DNA of 64,000 nt from Trujillonella endophytica (GTDB lineage Bacteria > Actinomycetota > Actinomycetes > Mycobacteriales > Geodermatophilaceae): NCBI RefSeq assembly GCF_900110555.1, contig NZ_FOEE01000007.1:62001-126000 (forward strand), given 5' to 3'. Under the pieces are notes generated by a model. It searched no databases and was not told the DNA's origin. It was given only the letters and a program-made list of their open reading frames with translations. Below are positions 10,568 to 20,866 of the stretch, piece by piece (position 1 is the stretch's first letter; each line of letters starts with the position of its first letter). The translations under genes and the position numbers were made by a program.

Positions 10568-11238
10568 CCGGCCTGCGCTCCGGCGGCCTGGGCGCGCAGC
10601 GCGGCGATGGCGCGGGCCGGATCGGCGGCGCCGTAGACGGCCGAGCCCGCCACGAAGACGTCGGCGCCCGCCTCCGCGGCCTGCTCGATGGTGTCGGCGT
10701 TGATGCCGCCGTCCACCTCGACGAACAGCGTCAGGTGGCCGGCGTCGACCAGCTCGCGTGCGCGGCGCACCTTGGGCAGCACCTCGGCGATGAACGCCTG
10801 ACCGCCGAAGCCCGGCTCCACGGTCATGACGAGCAGGGTGTCGAAGTCGCGGAGGATCTCGACGTAGTCCTCCAGCGGGGTGCCGGGCTTGATCGCCAGG
10901 CCCGCGAGGGCGCCGGCGGCCCGCAGGTCCCGGGCGACGGCGCGGGGGTCGCCGGTGCAGGCCTCGGCGTGGACGGTGACGTTGCGGGCGCCGAGCTCGG
11001 CGTAGCCGGGGGCCCAGCGCTCCGGCGCCTCGATCATGAGGTGGCAGTCCAGCGGGATCGGGCTCACCGCCTGAATCGCCTCCACGACGGGGCGGCCCAG
11101 GGTCAGGTTGGGCACGAAGTGGGCATCCATGACGTCGACGTGCAGCCAGTCGGCGTCGGCCACCCGCTGCGTCTCCTCCGCCAGCCGCGCGAAGTCGGCG
11201 GAGAGCAGGCTGGGGGCGATCATCGGGGCGCGGGGCAC
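10564..11238 (-). CDS. rpe: Ribulose-phosphate 3-epimerase
   Basis: 224 residues. It interconverts ribulose 5-phosphate, the substrate of RibB downstream, and xylulose 5-phosphate. Motifs are [28 protein letters not shown] (MDA where most members have MDG), [11 protein letters not shown] and EVDGGI. I prefer the GTG at 11238 over the ATG at 11223. A TAGACT -10 hexamer ends eight bases before the GTG, as in leaderless transcripts, and no Shine-Dalgarno is evident. It is probably the first gene of the rib train. Confidence 0.95.
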   Translation of the reverse strand: MPRAPMIAPSLLSADFARLAEETQRVADADWLHVDVMDAHFVPNLTLGRPVVEAIQAVSPIPLDCHLMIEAPERWAPGYAELGARNVTVHAEACTGDPRAVARDLRAAGALAGLAIKPGTPLEDYVEILRDFDTLLVMTVEPGFGGQAFIAEVLPKVRRARELVDAGHLTLFVEVDGGINADTIEQAAEAGADVFVAGSAVYGAADPARAIAALRAQAAGAQAG

Positions 11239-11246
11239 GTCTGCCG

Positions 11247-11252
11247 AGTCTA
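11247..11252 (-). promoter_or_regulatory. -10 element (TAGACT) of a probable leaderless rpe-rib promoter
   Basis: On the minus strand TAGACT is followed by eight bases and then the GTG of rpe, so transcription would begin at or next to the start codon. The -35 region is not convincing, which is common in actinobacterial promoters. Confidence 0.45.
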
Positions 11253-11362
11253 GGCAGCGGCGTCGCGCCCCTTCCGGGCGATGCTCCGTGCCGCCCGTCC
11301 ACCCCCGTTCCCTAATCTGCGGGAATGACCGCCGACCCGGACCCGAGCGTGGCGTGGCCGGC

Positions 11363-12007
11363 GTGACGGGGGGCCCGCTGGCGGACGGCGTCGCCGTCCG
11401 GGTCTCCGCGCTCTGCCTGGATTCCCAGGGCCGCCTGTCCGACCTGCTGATCGCCTCGGCCGCGGTGCGCGCGGGGCTGCTGCTCGACCTCGCGCTGGCC
11501 GGCCGGGTGACGCAGACCGACGACGCCGTCGAGATCGACGCGGAGCCCACCGGTTTCCCGCCCGCGGACCGGCTGCTCGCCGCGGTCGTCGCCGAGCCGG
11601 GCCGGCCCCTGGACGGCTGGCTGGACGAGCGGCGGCTCGGGCTGGCCGACCTCGCCGCGGCCAACGAGGCGTCGGGGCGCTGGGTGCGACGCCGGCAGCT
11701 CCTGCGCCGGGACCGGTACGTCGACCGGGCCGCGGACCAGACCCGGCGCGACCTCGCGCGTTCCCCGGAGGTCGGCGGCGTCGGGCTGACCGCGCAGGAC
11801 GCCGCGGTCACCGCGGTGGCCGCGGCCGCCGGGCTGCTCGATCGGCGGCGCGGGGAGCCGGACGAGCCCTCCCCCGGGCTGCTGGCCGCGACGGGCGACG
11901 TGCGGTGGCTGGCCGACCACGTCACGGGTCACGTGACGGCGGCCTGCTGGCGGTACCGCGCGCAGTCGATGGGCCTGCGCGTCTCGGGCACCGTCGGCCC
12001 CGGCTGA
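11363..12007 (+). CDS. GPP34 (GOLPH3/VPS74-like) domain protein
   Basis: 214 residues from the GTG at 11363; a GTG at 11354 is equally possible. The pattern [38 protein letters not shown], split around the conserved Asp-x-x-Gly turn, followed by a long helical body, matches the GPP34 fold. Its eukaryotic members bind phosphatidylinositol 4-phosphate at the Golgi. Bacterial GPP34 proteins are widespread in actinomycetes and of unknown job. It is divergent from rpe (124-bp gap) and convergent with rsmB, and it is not part of either operon. Confidence 0.75.
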   Translation: MTGGPLADGVAVRVSALCLDSQGRLSDLLIASAAVRAGLLLDLALAGRVTQTDDAVEIDAEPTGFPPADRLLAAVVAEPGRPLDGWLDERRLGLADLAAANEASGRWVRRRQLLRRDRYVDRAADQTRRDLARSPEVGGVGLTAQDAAVTAVAAAAGLLDRRRGEPDEPSPGLLAATGDVRWLADHVTGHVTAACWRYRAQSMGLRVSGTVGPG

Positions 12008-12094
12008 GCACCTCGCCGCCGCGCTCTCCGGCCGGGCACCCCGACGCCGCGCGCGCCCGCCGGGCACCTCGCCCCCGCGCGCCGGAGGCGGCCC

Positions 12095-13492
12095 TCAGCG
12101 GGTGCGGCGGAGCAGGCTCAGGAACATCGCGTCGGTGCCGTGCCGGTGCGGCCACAGCTGCCCGTAGTCCCCGCGGGCCATGCCGGGCACCTCGGGGAAC
12201 AGCGGCGCGACGGGCAGCACCTCGACGTCGTCCCGCGCCGCGGCCGCGTCGGCCACCGCCACCGTCTCCGCGGTGTGCGGCGAGCAGGTCACGTAGGCCA
12301 CGACGCCGCCGGGGCGCACCGCCGTCAGCGCGTGCGCCAGCAGGTCCCGCTGCAGCTCGGCCAGCGGGGCGACGTCGTCCGCCGTGCGGCGCCAGCGCAC
12401 CTCCGGGCGGCGGCGCAGCGCGCCCAGGCCGGTGCAGGGGGCGTCGACGAGCACCCGGTCGAACGAGCCGGGCGCCCATGGTGGCTCGCGCCCGTCGGCC
12501 ACGAGCACCTCGACGTCGTCCTCGCCGCGCAGCGCCTGCCGGACCAGCTCGGCCCGGTGCGGTGCCCGGTCCGCGGCCGTCAGCCGCACGCCGGCGGGGC
12601 GGACGGCGGCCAGCAGCCCCGACTTGCCACCGGGACCGGCGCACATGTCCAGCCAGGCGGCGTCCGGCCCCTCCAGGGGGGCGCGCGCCAGCAGCAGCGC
12701 GGCCAGCTGGCTGCCCTCGTCCTGCACCGCGGCGGCGCCGGACCGCACGGCCGCCAGCCGGCCGGGGTCGCCGCCGCCGAGCCGCACCGCGTACGGCGAC
12801 CACGGCCCCGGCTCCCCGCCGGACTCCTCGACCAGCTGCTCCCGCGGCACCCGCCGGGCGACGAGGTGCACCTCGGGAGCGGCGTCGTCGGCGAGCAGGG
12901 CCGCCTCGAGTTCGGACTCGTCGCCGAGCGCCTCGCGCCAGGCCTCGACCACCCAGCGCGGGTGGTCGGTGGCCAGCGCCAGCCGCTCGTCGCCCGAGGC
13001 GTCCAGCCGCTCGAGCCAGGCCGCCCGGTCGCCGCCGGTGGCGACCTTGCGCAGGACGGCGTTGACCAGCCCGGCCGGGCCCGGGCCGACGATGGCGCGG
13101 GTCAGGTCGACGGTGGTGTCGACCGCCGCGTGCGCCGGCACCCGGAGGTCCAGCACCTGGTAGGCGCCCAGCCGCAGCAGGTCCAGCACCCGCGGGTCGA
13201 GCTCGCCCAGGGGGCGGTCGACCAGCGTCGCCAGGACGGCGTCGAGCGTGCCCCGGGCCCGCAGCGCGCCGTAGGCCAGCTGCGTGGCGAAGGCGGCGTC
13301 CCGGGTGTCCAGCTTCCGCTCGCGGAGCAGCTGCGGCAGGAGCAGGTTGGCGTAGGCCTCGCGTGCGGAGACGGCGTCCAGGACGTCGTAGGCGGTGAGC
13401 CGGGCGCCGTCGAGCTGCGGTCGCGGCCGGAGGTCCTGCCGCCCGGCCGGGCGGCCGGGGCCGCGGCCGCCCCGGCGCGGCGGGCGCGTCAC
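12095..13492 (-). CDS. rsmB: 16S rRNA (cytosine-967-C5) methyltransferase
   Basis: 465 residues from a GTG at 13492. The N-terminal NusB-like RNA-binding domain begins [20 protein letters not shown]. The C-terminal Rossmann methyltransferase has the SAM-binding segment [16 protein letters not shown] and both catalytic-cysteine motifs, [15 protein letters not shown] and [10 protein letters not shown]. The first 50 residues are basic and Gly/Pro-rich and look disordered. The start overlaps the fmt stop (GTGA), giving the common actinobacterial order def-fmt-rsmB. Confidence 0.94.
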   Translation of the reverse strand: MTRPPRRGGRGPGRPAGRQDLRPRPQLDGARLTAYDVLDAVSAREAYANLLLPQLLRERKLDTRDAAFATQLAYGALRARGTLDAVLATLVDRPLGELDPRVLDLLRLGAYQVLDLRVPAHAAVDTTVDLTRAIVGPGPAGLVNAVLRKVATGGDRAAWLERLDASGDERLALATDHPRWVVEAWREALGDESELEAALLADDAAPEVHLVARRVPREQLVEESGGEPGPWSPYAVRLGGGDPGRLAAVRSGAAAVQDEGSQLAALLLARAPLEGPDAAWLDMCAGPGGKSGLLAAVRPAGVRLTAADRAPHRAELVRQALRGEDDVEVLVADGREPPWAPGSFDRVLVDAPCTGLGALRRRPEVRWRRTADDVAPLAELQRDLLAHALTAVRPGGVVAYVTCSPHTAETVAVADAAAARDDVEVLPVAPLFPEVPGMARGDYGQLWPHRHGTDAMFLSLLRRTR

Positions 13493-14418
13493 CCGCCCAC
13501 CCGCTCGCCGTGCTCGGGGCGCGCGCCGCGCGCCCAGTCCGGCGCGGGCAGCATCCGCTTGCCGGCCGGCTGGACCTCGCCGAGCCGGACCGCGCCGCGG
13601 CCGGTGCCCACGAGCACGCCGGTCGGCCCGACGGCGAGCTCCCCCGCCTCGAGCCCGAACGAGGTCGGCAGCGGTTCGACGGGCCCCAGGCGCAGCCGGT
13701 CGCCGCGCCACGTCGTCCACGCGCCGGGCGCCGGCGTCACCCCGCGCACCCGCCGGTCGACGACGTGCGCCGGCAGCGACCAGTCCACCCGGGCGTCGGC
13801 GACCTCGATCCGCGGCGCGAGGCTGACCCCATCGCCCGGCTGCGGCCGGGGCTCCAACGCGCCCGCGGCGATGCCGTCGAGGGTGGCCAGCAGCAGCTGC
13901 GCCCCGCTGACCGCGAGGCGCCCGAGCAGGTCCCCGGCGGTGTCACGGGGCCCGATGGGCTCGGTGACCGTGCCGAAGACCGGACCGGTGTCCAGGCCTG
14001 CCTCCAGCCGGAAGGTGGCGGCGCCGGTGATCTCGTCGCCGGCCATGATCGCGTGCTGCACGGGCGCGGCCCCCCGCCAGGCCGGCAGCAACGAGAAGTG
14101 CAGGTTGACCCAGCCGTGCACCGGCACGTCGAGGGCGGCCTGCGGCACCAGCGCGCCGTAGGCGACCACGGGGGCGCAGTCGACGGCGAGCTCGGCCAGC
14201 CGCTCGAGGAACTCCGGCTCGCGCGGGGACCGCGGCTGCAGCACCGGGATGCCCGCGGCGTCGGCCCGCTCCGCCACCGGGGACCGGCCGACCGAGCGGC
14301 CACGGCCCCGCCGCGCGTCGGGTCGGGTGAGGACGGCGACCACCTCGTGGCCGGAGCCGAGGAGCGCCTCCAGCGAGGGGACGGCGGGTGCCGGCGTACC
14401 GGCGAACAGGAGCCTCAG
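13489..14418 (-). CDS. fmt: Methionyl-tRNA formyltransferase
   Basis: 309 residues if translation starts at the CTG at 14418. It transfers formyl from 10-formyl-THF to initiator Met-tRNA. Motifs are [19 protein letters not shown] at the N-terminus and [18 protein letters not shown], with the catalytic Asn/His region. The start is unusual. No ATG, GTG or TTG fits the conserved N-terminus, but a CTG overlaps the def stop (CTGA) and is preceded at normal distance by a strong GGAGGTGAG. The upstream in-frame ATG at 14466 would add 16 non-conserved residues inside def. Confidence 0.93.
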   Translation of the reverse strand: MRLLFAGTPAPAVPSLEALLGSGHEVVAVLTRPDARRGRGRSVGRSPVAERADAAGIPVLQPRSPREPEFLERLAELAVDCAPVVAYGALVPQAALDVPVHGWVNLHFSLLPAWRGAAPVQHAIMAGDEITGAATFRLEAGLDTGPVFGTVTEPIGPRDTAGDLLGRLAVSGAQLLLATLDGIAAGALEPRPQPGDGVSLAPRIEVADARVDWSLPAHVVDRRVRGVTPAPGAWTTWRGDRLRLGPVEPLPTSFGLEAGELAVGPTGVLVGTGRGAVRLGEVQPAGKRMLPAPDWARGARPEHGERVGG

Positions 14419-14948
14419 TGGGGGCTCACCTCCACGCGCGGGACCCAGGCGGCCATCCCGGCCCACTCGGCCTCGGCGAGGGCGGCCAGCGCGGCCTCGC
14501 GGGCCTGCGGATCGAGCCGCTCGACGAACAGGACGCCGTCCAGGTGGTCCACCTCGTGCTGCACCGCGCGGGCCAGCAGGTGCGAGCCCTCGATCCGCAC
14601 CGGGTCGCCGTGCATGTTCCAGCCGGTGGCCGCGACGTGCAGGTGGCGGCGGCAGTCGTAGGCGTACCCCGGGATGGACAGGCAGCCCTCGGGGCCCTCC
14701 TGCTCCTCCTCGCCGACCAGGGTCACGTCGGGGTTCACCAGGTGACCGAGCTCGCCGTCGACGTACCAGGTGAACACCCGCAGGCCGACGCCGATCTGGG
14801 GCGCGGCCAGGCCGGCGCCACCGGCGGCCTGCATGGTCTCGGTCAGGTCGGCCACCAGGGTCCGGAGCTCGGCGTCGAAGTCGGCGACGGGCGCGGCCGG
14901 GGTGGTCAGCACCGGGTCGCCGTACAGCCGGATCGGGGTCACGCTCAC
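14415..14948 (-). CDS. def: Peptide deformylase
   Basis: 177 residues from a GTG at 14948. It removes the formyl group from nascent proteins, the counterpart of fmt immediately downstream. All three family motifs are present: [24 protein letters not shown] (metal-ligand Cys) and the zinc/iron motif [16 protein letters not shown] -10-like hexamer ends six bases before the GTG, so the transcript may be leaderless. Confidence 0.97.
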   Translation of the reverse strand: MSVTPIRLYGDPVLTTPAAPVADFDAELRTLVADLTETMQAAGGAGLAAPQIGVGLRVFTWYVDGELGHLVNPDVTLVGEEEQEGPEGCLSIPGYAYDCRRHLHVAATGWNMHGDPVRIEGSHLLARAVQHEVDHLDGVLFVERLDPQAREAALAALAEAEWAGMAAWVPRVEVSPH

Positions 14949-14954
14949 CGGTCG

Positions 14955-14960
14955 ATCCTA
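14955..14960 (-). promoter_or_regulatory. -10 element (TAGGAT) of a probable leaderless def promoter
   Basis: Minus-strand TAGGAT lies six bases upstream of the def GTG, placing the expected transcription start at the start codon itself. The -35 region is weak. Confidence 0.4.
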
Positions 14961-14993
14961 GGCGGCGGCCCGACGACCCCCTCCACCCGCGCC

Positions 14994-15050
14994 GATCATC
15001 GGCATCCGGCTGGTCGACACGCCGCCGGCGACGACCGGACGACGATGATC
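14994..15050. repeat. Degenerate 57-bp palindromic element
   Basis: It has the same length (57 bp) and same ends as the three elements at 48-50.6 kb: it starts GATCATCGGC and ends CGATGATC followed by AACTCG. Only the outer eight bases pair perfectly; the inner arms have decayed. It lies between def (divergent start side) and the 3' end of priA. Confidence 0.5.
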
Positions 15051-15077
15051 AACTCGAGGGGGGCGGGGTGGTCCTCG

Positions 15078-17039
15078 TCAGACGAGCTCCGTCGGGTCCA
15101 GCTGCACCCGCACGTGCTCGGCGACCTTCCGGGCACTGCGCACCCCCTGGACCGCGGCCAGCGCGTGCGCGAGCGCCGCCCCCTCGGTCCGCGCCGTGCG
15201 CACCAGGTAGCGCTCGCGCACCCCGTCCTGACCGGGTCGCGGCTGCTCCGGCACCGGCCCGAGCACGTCGGCGCCGTCCGGCAGCCGCAGCGCGGCCAGG
15301 AAGTCCGCCAGCGCCTCCGGCGAGCCCGACAGCGACGCCATCCGGGTGGCCGGCGGGAAGCCGAGCTCGCGCCGGTCGGCGAGCTCCCGCTCGGCCAGCC
15401 AGCCCGGGTCCCAGCGGACCAGCGCCTGGACGACGGGGTGGGCGGCGTCGGCGGCGACCACCACCTGCCCGCCGGCCGAGGCAGGGCGCACCAGCGAGGC
15501 GGCGTTCATCCACCGGCGCAGGGTCTCCTCCCCCGCCCGCAGGTCGGCCCGCCCCAGCAGCGCCCAGGAGTCCAGCAGCAGCGCGGCGCCGTACCCGCCC
15601 TCGGCGACGGGCTCCGCGCCCGGGGTGGCCACCACGAGCGCCGGGCCGGCGGGGACCGTCGCGAGGACGCCGGAACTGCGCCCCGACACCCGCACCGCCG
15701 CGCCGGGGAACGCCCGCCCCAGCTCCTCCGCGGTCCGCGAGGCGCCGACCACCGACGCCCGGAGCTTCGTGCCGGAGCAGTGCGGGCAGTCGAACGTCGC
15801 GGCCGGCCGGGCACACCAGCGGCAGGCGGGCACCCGGGAGCCGCCCGGGCCGGGGGTCGCCGCGATGCCCAGCGGCCCGGCGCAGGCCGAGCAGCGCGCG
15901 GGCGCCCGGCAGCGGTCGCACGACAGCCCCGGCGTGTAGCCCGATCGCGGCACCTGCACGAGCACCGGCGCCCCGGCGGCGAGGGCCTCGCGGGCGACGC
16001 GGTGCCCGAGGCTGGGCAGCCGCGCGGTGCGGGCGGCCGGGTCGCGGGCGAGCTCGGAGTCCGCGCCGAGCGCGTGCACCCGGGGCGAGGCCGCGCGCAA
16101 CGCCGCCCGGTCGCCGGCCAGCTCCTGCGCCCAGCCGCTCTCCAGCAGCAGCGCGGCCTCGGCGGTGCGGGCCGTGGCCGCGACGACGGCGGCGCAGCCG
16201 GTCAGGTGGGCGCGGTGCACCAGCACGTCCCGCGCGTGCGCGTAGGGGCCGCGGGGCTCGGCGTGCAGGTCGTCGCCGTCGTCCCAGATCGCAACCAGGC
16301 CGAGGTCGGCGACCGGCGCGTAGACCGCCGCGCGGGTGCCCAGCACGACCTTCGCGCTGCCGCGGGCGACGTCGAGGAACCGCCGGTAGCGGGCGTCGGG
16401 GGCCGCGTCGGCCCGCAGCACGACCGCCGACCCCTTCGGCAGCAGCGCGTCGGCCGCCGCCTCGAGCCGGTCCAGGTCGCGCCCGTCGGGGACGACCACC
16501 AGCGCCCCGCGGCCGCCCGACAGCGTCGCCCGGCACAGCTCGACCAGCCGGGCGGGCCAGTCCTCGCCCGGCAGCGCCGTCCACACCGCCCGGGCGGGCC
16601 GGCCCTCGGCCAGCGCGCCCAGCAGCGCTGCGCCCGCGGGGTAGCGGGCGAACCCGGCGGGGTCGGGCGGCTCCGGCGGCGGCGGGGGCTCCGCGGGCGG
16701 CCGCTTCTCCGCCGACGCCCGTCGCGGCGGGATCGCCAGCCGCAGCACGTCGGAGAGCGTGCCGCCCCAGCGGTCGGCCACCGCCCGGGCGAGCGCCGCG
16801 ACCTGCGGCGTGAGAACCGGCTCGGACGAGACCAGCTTCGCCAGCGGCGCGAGCCTGCCCTGGTGGTCGGTGTGCGCGGCCAGCTCGACGACGAACCCGT
16901 CGACCAGCTGACCGGCGAAGCGCACGCGCACCCGGCAGCCGGCGCGGACGCCGTCGACCAGCTCCGGGGGGACGGCGTAGTCGAACGGCCGGTCCAGGTG
17001 CGCCAGGGGCACGTCGACGACGACCCGGGCGATCAGCAC
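15078..17039 (-). CDS. priA: PriA-like primosomal protein lacking helicase motifs
   Basis: 653 residues from a GTG at 17039. The N-terminal DNA-binding domain (VVVDVPLAHLDRPFDYAVPPEL) and the eight zinc-binding cysteines are kept (CDRC, CSAC, CRWC and CPHC, around residues 380-430). The helicase motifs are degenerate. The Walker A position reads ALPGEDWPAR instead of GxTGSGKT, and the DEEH box is replaced by IWDDGDD. This is a known feature of actinobacterial PriA, so replication-restart loading rather than ATP-driven unwinding is expected. It follows metK with a 157-bp gap containing two hairpins. Confidence 0.92.
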   Translation of the reverse strand: MLIARVVVDVPLAHLDRPFDYAVPPELVDGVRAGCRVRVRFAGQLVDGFVVELAAHTDHQGRLAPLAKLVSSEPVLTPQVAALARAVADRWGGTLSDVLRLAIPPRRASAEKRPPAEPPPPPEPPDPAGFARYPAGAALLGALAEGRPARAVWTALPGEDWPARLVELCRATLSGGRGALVVVPDGRDLDRLEAAADALLPKGSAVVLRADAAPDARYRRFLDVARGSAKVVLGTRAAVYAPVADLGLVAIWDDGDDLHAEPRGPYAHARDVLVHRAHLTGCAAVVAATARTAEAALLLESGWAQELAGDRAALRAASPRVHALGADSELARDPAARTARLPSLGHRVAREALAAGAPVLVQVPRSGYTPGLSCDRCRAPARCSACAGPLGIAATPGPGGSRVPACRWCARPAATFDCPHCSGTKLRASVVGASRTAEELGRAFPGAAVRVSGRSSGVLATVPAGPALVVATPGAEPVAEGGYGAALLLDSWALLGRADLRAGEETLRRWMNAASLVRPASAGGQVVVAADAAHPVVQALVRWDPGWLAERELADRRELGFPPATRMASLSGSPEALADFLAALRLPDGADVLGPVPEQPRPGQDGVRERYLVRTARTEGAALAHALAAVQGVRSARKVAEHVRVQLDPTELV

Positions 17040-17088
17040 TCGGCCAGTCTCTCCGCTCTCACCGACAGGACGTGCCGGCACCGTGCGA

Positions 17089-17122
17089 CAGGGGCCCGTT
17101 CCGGACGCGGAACGGGCCCCTG
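17089..17122. repeat. Perfect 14-bp inverted repeat between metK and priA
   Basis: The arms CAGGGGCCCGTTCC and GGAACGGGCCCCTG flank a six-base loop. It lies downstream of metK and upstream of priA on the transcribed strand, so it may act as an intercistronic terminator or mRNA stabiliser. No U-tract follows. Confidence 0.6.
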
Positions 17123-17150
17123 CGGGCACGGATGTCGGCCCCGCTGCCCG

Positions 17151-17179
17151 GGGGCGTTCCGGGCGCGGAACGGATCCCT
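17151..17179. repeat. Second, imperfect copy of the metK-priA hairpin
   Basis: It repeats the core of the hairpin 60 bp to the left: CGTTCCGG, one variable base, then CGCGGAACGG, with decayed outer arms. It suggests local duplication of a palindromic element. Confidence 0.5.
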
Positions 17180-17196
17180 ACGGACACGCAGGTGGG

Positions 17197-18393
<1,197 letters not shown>

Positions 18394-18521
18394 TCGGTCT
18401 CCCTGACTGCTCGGCTGCGCGGAACGGCGCGCGGGGCGGAGTCGCCCGCACGCGGTGTGCGCCTGCACCGTACCGGCGCGGGCGGGGTCGGTGGCGCCGG
18501 AGGTCGGTCCCGGCTGCCCGA

Positions 18522-19748
18522 TCACCCCGTGCGGGGGACGACCGCTGCCCAGATGCCGGCGGCCACGGCATCCTTGCTGCCGGCCGGGAGTTCGGTCGTC
18601 GACCCGTCGGATCCCAGCACCACCGCGGCGTTGTCCGGCTTGCCGAACACCCGGCCGTCGGACACGTCGTTGACGACCAGCAGGTCGCAGCCCTTGCGGG
18701 CGAGCTTGGCCCGGCCGTGGGCCAGCACATCGCCGTCGTCGTCGCCGGTCTCTGCGGCGAAGCCGACCACGAGCTGCCCCGGCGGGCGGTGCGTGACCAG
18801 TTCGACGAGGACGTCGGGGTTGCGCACCAGCGGGATCGCCGAGGGCTCGGCTGCGGACCCCTTCTTGAGCTTGGTGGTCGCGACGGTCTCGGGGCGGAAG
18901 TCGGCGACGGCGGCGCTCATCACGACGACGTCGGCGGCCCGGTCGCCGGCCCCGGCGGCCTCGTCGCGCATCGCCGTCCGCAGCTCCTCGGCGGTCCCGA
19001 CGCGCACGACCCGGACGCCGAAGGGCGTCGGCGCGTCCACGTTCGCGGCCACGAGGACGACGTCGGCGCCGCGGGCCGCGGCGACGCGCGCCAGCGCCCA
19101 GCCCTGCAGCCCCGAGGAGCGGTTGCCCAGGTAGCGGACGGGGTCCAGCGGCTCGCGGGTGCCGCCGGCGCTGATCAGGACCCTCTTCCCGGCGAGGTCC
19201 GGGGCCAGCGCCGCGGCGCCCGAGTCGAGCACCAGCTGCGCCAGGGCCGCGATGTCGGCCGGCTCGGGCAGCCGGCCGGGGCCGGAGTCGGGGCCGGTGA
19301 GGCGGCCGACGGCGGGCGGCAGCACCAGGGCGCCGCGGCGGCGCAGGGTGGCCACGTTGTCCTGGGTGGCCGGGTGCAGCCACATCTCGGTGTGCATCGC
19401 CGGGACGAAGAGGACCGGACAGTGCGCGGTGAGCAGGGTGGCGGTGAGCAGGTCGTCCGCCCGGCCGGTGGCCGCGCGGGCCAGCAGGTCCGCCGTCGCG
19501 GGCGCGACGACGACGAGGTCGGCGGTCTGCCCGATCCGCACGTGGGCTACCTCGGGGACGTCGGACCACACGTCGGTCGTGACCGGGTTCCCCGACAGGG
19601 CCTCGAAGGTGGCCGCGCCGACGAACTGCAGCGCGCTCGGCGTGGGGACGACGCGCACGTCGTGCCCGGCCTCGGTGAAGGCGCGGAGGAGGAGGGCGGC
19701 CTTGTAGGCGGCCACTCCCCCGCTGACACCCAGCACGATCCGGCTCAT
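18522..19748 (-). CDS. coaBC: Bifunctional phosphopantothenoylcysteine decarboxylase / synthetase
   Basis: 408 residues; the ATG at 19748 gives the canonical start [20 protein letters not shown]. The N-terminal CoaC flavoprotein domain has [11 protein letters not shown] and PAMHTEMW. The C-terminal CoaB domain (from about residue 185) has [16 protein letters not shown] and the KLKKG loop. It performs two consecutive steps from phosphopantothenate to phosphopantetheine in CoA synthesis. The order gmk-rpoZ-coaBC-metK-priA is conserved in actinobacteria. Confidence 0.96.
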   Translation of the reverse strand: MSRIVLGVSGGVAAYKAALLLRAFTEAGHDVRVVPTPSALQFVGAATFEALSGNPVTTDVWSDVPEVAHVRIGQTADLVVVAPATADLLARAATGRADDLLTATLLTAHCPVLFVPAMHTEMWLHPATQDNVATLRRRGALVLPPAVGRLTGPDSGPGRLPEPADIAALAQLVLDSGAAALAPDLAGKRVLISAGGTREPLDPVRYLGNRSSGLQGWALARVAAARGADVVLVAANVDAPTPFGVRVVRVGTAEELRTAMRDEAAGAGDRAADVVVMSAAVADFRPETVATTKLKKGSAAEPSAIPLVRNPDVLVELVTHRPPGQLVVGFAAETGDDDGDVLAHGRAKLARKGCDLLVVNDVSDGRVFGKPDNAAVVLGSDGSTTELPAGSKDAVAAGIWAAVVPRTG

Positions 19749-19773
19749 GCGGTCATCCTCCCGCAGACACGAC

Positions 19774-19801
19774 GACGCCCCCGGCACGGGCCGGGGGCGT
19801 C
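19774..19801 (-). terminator. 12-bp stem hairpin between rpoZ and coaBC
   Basis: GACGCCCCCGGC and GCCGGGGGCGTC form a perfect stem around a four-base loop. It lies downstream of rpoZ and 26 bp upstream of the coaBC start. There is no U-tract, so it may be a Rho-assisted terminator or an attenuator before coaBC. Confidence 0.5.
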
Positions 19802-19857
19802 ATCACATCGAGCAGGAGGGTCAATGACGCCACCCGCCGTCGGCCACGCTGTAGGGG

Positions 19858-19885
19858 CCCCATCGGGAGCTTGCGAGCGATGGGG
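19858..19885 (-). terminator. Hairpin immediately downstream of rpoZ
   Basis: CCCCATCG and CGATGGGG pair around a 12-base loop, 19 bp after the rpoZ stop. An A5 run precedes it on the transcribed strand and T5 follows on the plus strand, so it resembles a bidirectional terminator. Confidence 0.45.
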
Positions 19886-19903
19886 GGACAGGGTGGTCCT
19901 TTT

Positions 19904-20167
19904 TCAGTTCTCGCCGGCGGTGTGGGTCAGCAGGCCCTCGTTGATCTCGCGGAGCGCGATGGAGAGGGGCTTCTCCTGGGGCGCGGTGTCGACCAGCGGG
20001 CCGACGTACTCCAGCAGGCCCTCGGAGAGCTGGCTGTAGTAGGCGTTGATCTGCCGCGCACGCTTGGCGGCGAAGATCACCAGGCCGTACTTGCTGCTGG
20101 TGCGCTCGAGCAGCTCGTCGATCGGCGGGTTGGTGATGCCCTCGGGGGCAGGTGCGACTCCGGACAC
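19904..20167 (-). CDS. rpoZ: RNA polymerase omega subunit
   Basis: 87 residues. Omega helps fold and assemble the beta' subunit of RNA polymerase. The conserved core [31 protein letters not shown] is present, with the short C-terminal region [14 protein letters not shown]. It follows gmk after 55 bp, as in most actinobacteria, and is followed by two hairpins that probably end or attenuate the transcript. Confidence 0.96.
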   Translation of the reverse strand: MSGVAPAPEGITNPPIDELLERTSSKYGLVIFAAKRARQINAYYSQLSEGLLEYVGPLVDTAPQEKPLSIALREINEGLLTHTAGEN

Positions 20168-20222
20168 GGGTGGGCGTGCTCCTCAGATCGATCAGCGGGA
20201 GTGGTCGGCCCGGGGGCCGGAC

Positions 20223-20834
20223 TCACTCGTGAGCGCCTCCCCGGCAGAGGTCGGGCGAGGGCGCAGTCAACAAGCCTACCAACTCGTCGGCGGCGCGGGC
20301 CACGTCGTCGTTGACGACCACCACGTCGAACTCCCCGGAGGCGTCCAACTCGGCCTGAGCGATGGCCAGCCGGCGCTCCTGGACCTCCGGCGGCTCGGAG
20401 CCCCGCCCGGCCAGGCGGCTGACCAGATCCGCCCACGAGGGAGGCGCGAGGAACACCAGTTGCGCCTCGGGGTCGCGGGCCCGCACCTGGCGGGCGCCCT
20501 GCAGCTCGATCTCCAGCAGGGCGGGAGCCCCGGTCGCGAGACGCTCGCGGACCGGGGCCACCGGGGTGCCGTACCGGTTGCCCGCGTACTCGGCCCACTC
20601 GAGCAGGCCGTCGGTGGCGACCAGCCGGTCGAACTCGGCGTCGTCGACGAAGTGGTACTGCACCCCGTCCGTCTCCCCGGGCCGCGGCCGCCGCGTCGTC
20701 ACCGACACCGACAGCCAGACCCCGGGGTAGCGGCGCCGGACCTCGGCGACCACCGTGCCCTTGCCGACCCCGGAGGGCCCGGAGAGCACGGTCAGTCGCG
20801 CGTGGTGCAGGAAGGCAGGGGCATCGGGCACCAC
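20223..20834 (-). CDS. gmk: Guanylate kinase
   Basis: 203 residues. It phosphorylates GMP to GDP. The Walker A motif [12 protein letters not shown], the GMP-binding segment [21 protein letters not shown] and [13 protein letters not shown] are all standard. It starts 32 bp after the end of mihF and precedes rpoZ. The gmk-rpoZ pair also links guanine nucleotide supply to transcription, as in many bacteria. Confidence 0.97.
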   Translation of the reverse strand: MVPDAPAFLHHARLTVLSGPSGVGKGTVVAEVRRRYPGVWLSVSVTTRRPRPGETDGVQYHFVDDAEFDRLVATDGLLEWAEYAGNRYGTPVAPVRERLATGAPALLEIELQGARQVRARDPEAQLVFLAPPSWADLVSRLAGRGSEPPEVQERRLAIAQAELDASGEFDVVVVNDDVARAADELVGLLTAPSPDLCRGGAHE

Positions 20835-20866
20835 GTCGTCGTCGTCCTCGTCCTGTGCGTGTGCGG

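Noticed and set aside
11239-11362. FMN riboswitch ahead of the riboflavin genes
   Set aside because: No RFN-element core is present; the probable promoter is leaderless and leaves no room for it.
18394-18521. SAM riboswitch ahead of metK
   Set aside because: The gap is long enough, but none of the conserved SAM-I core sequences or stem order could be seen.
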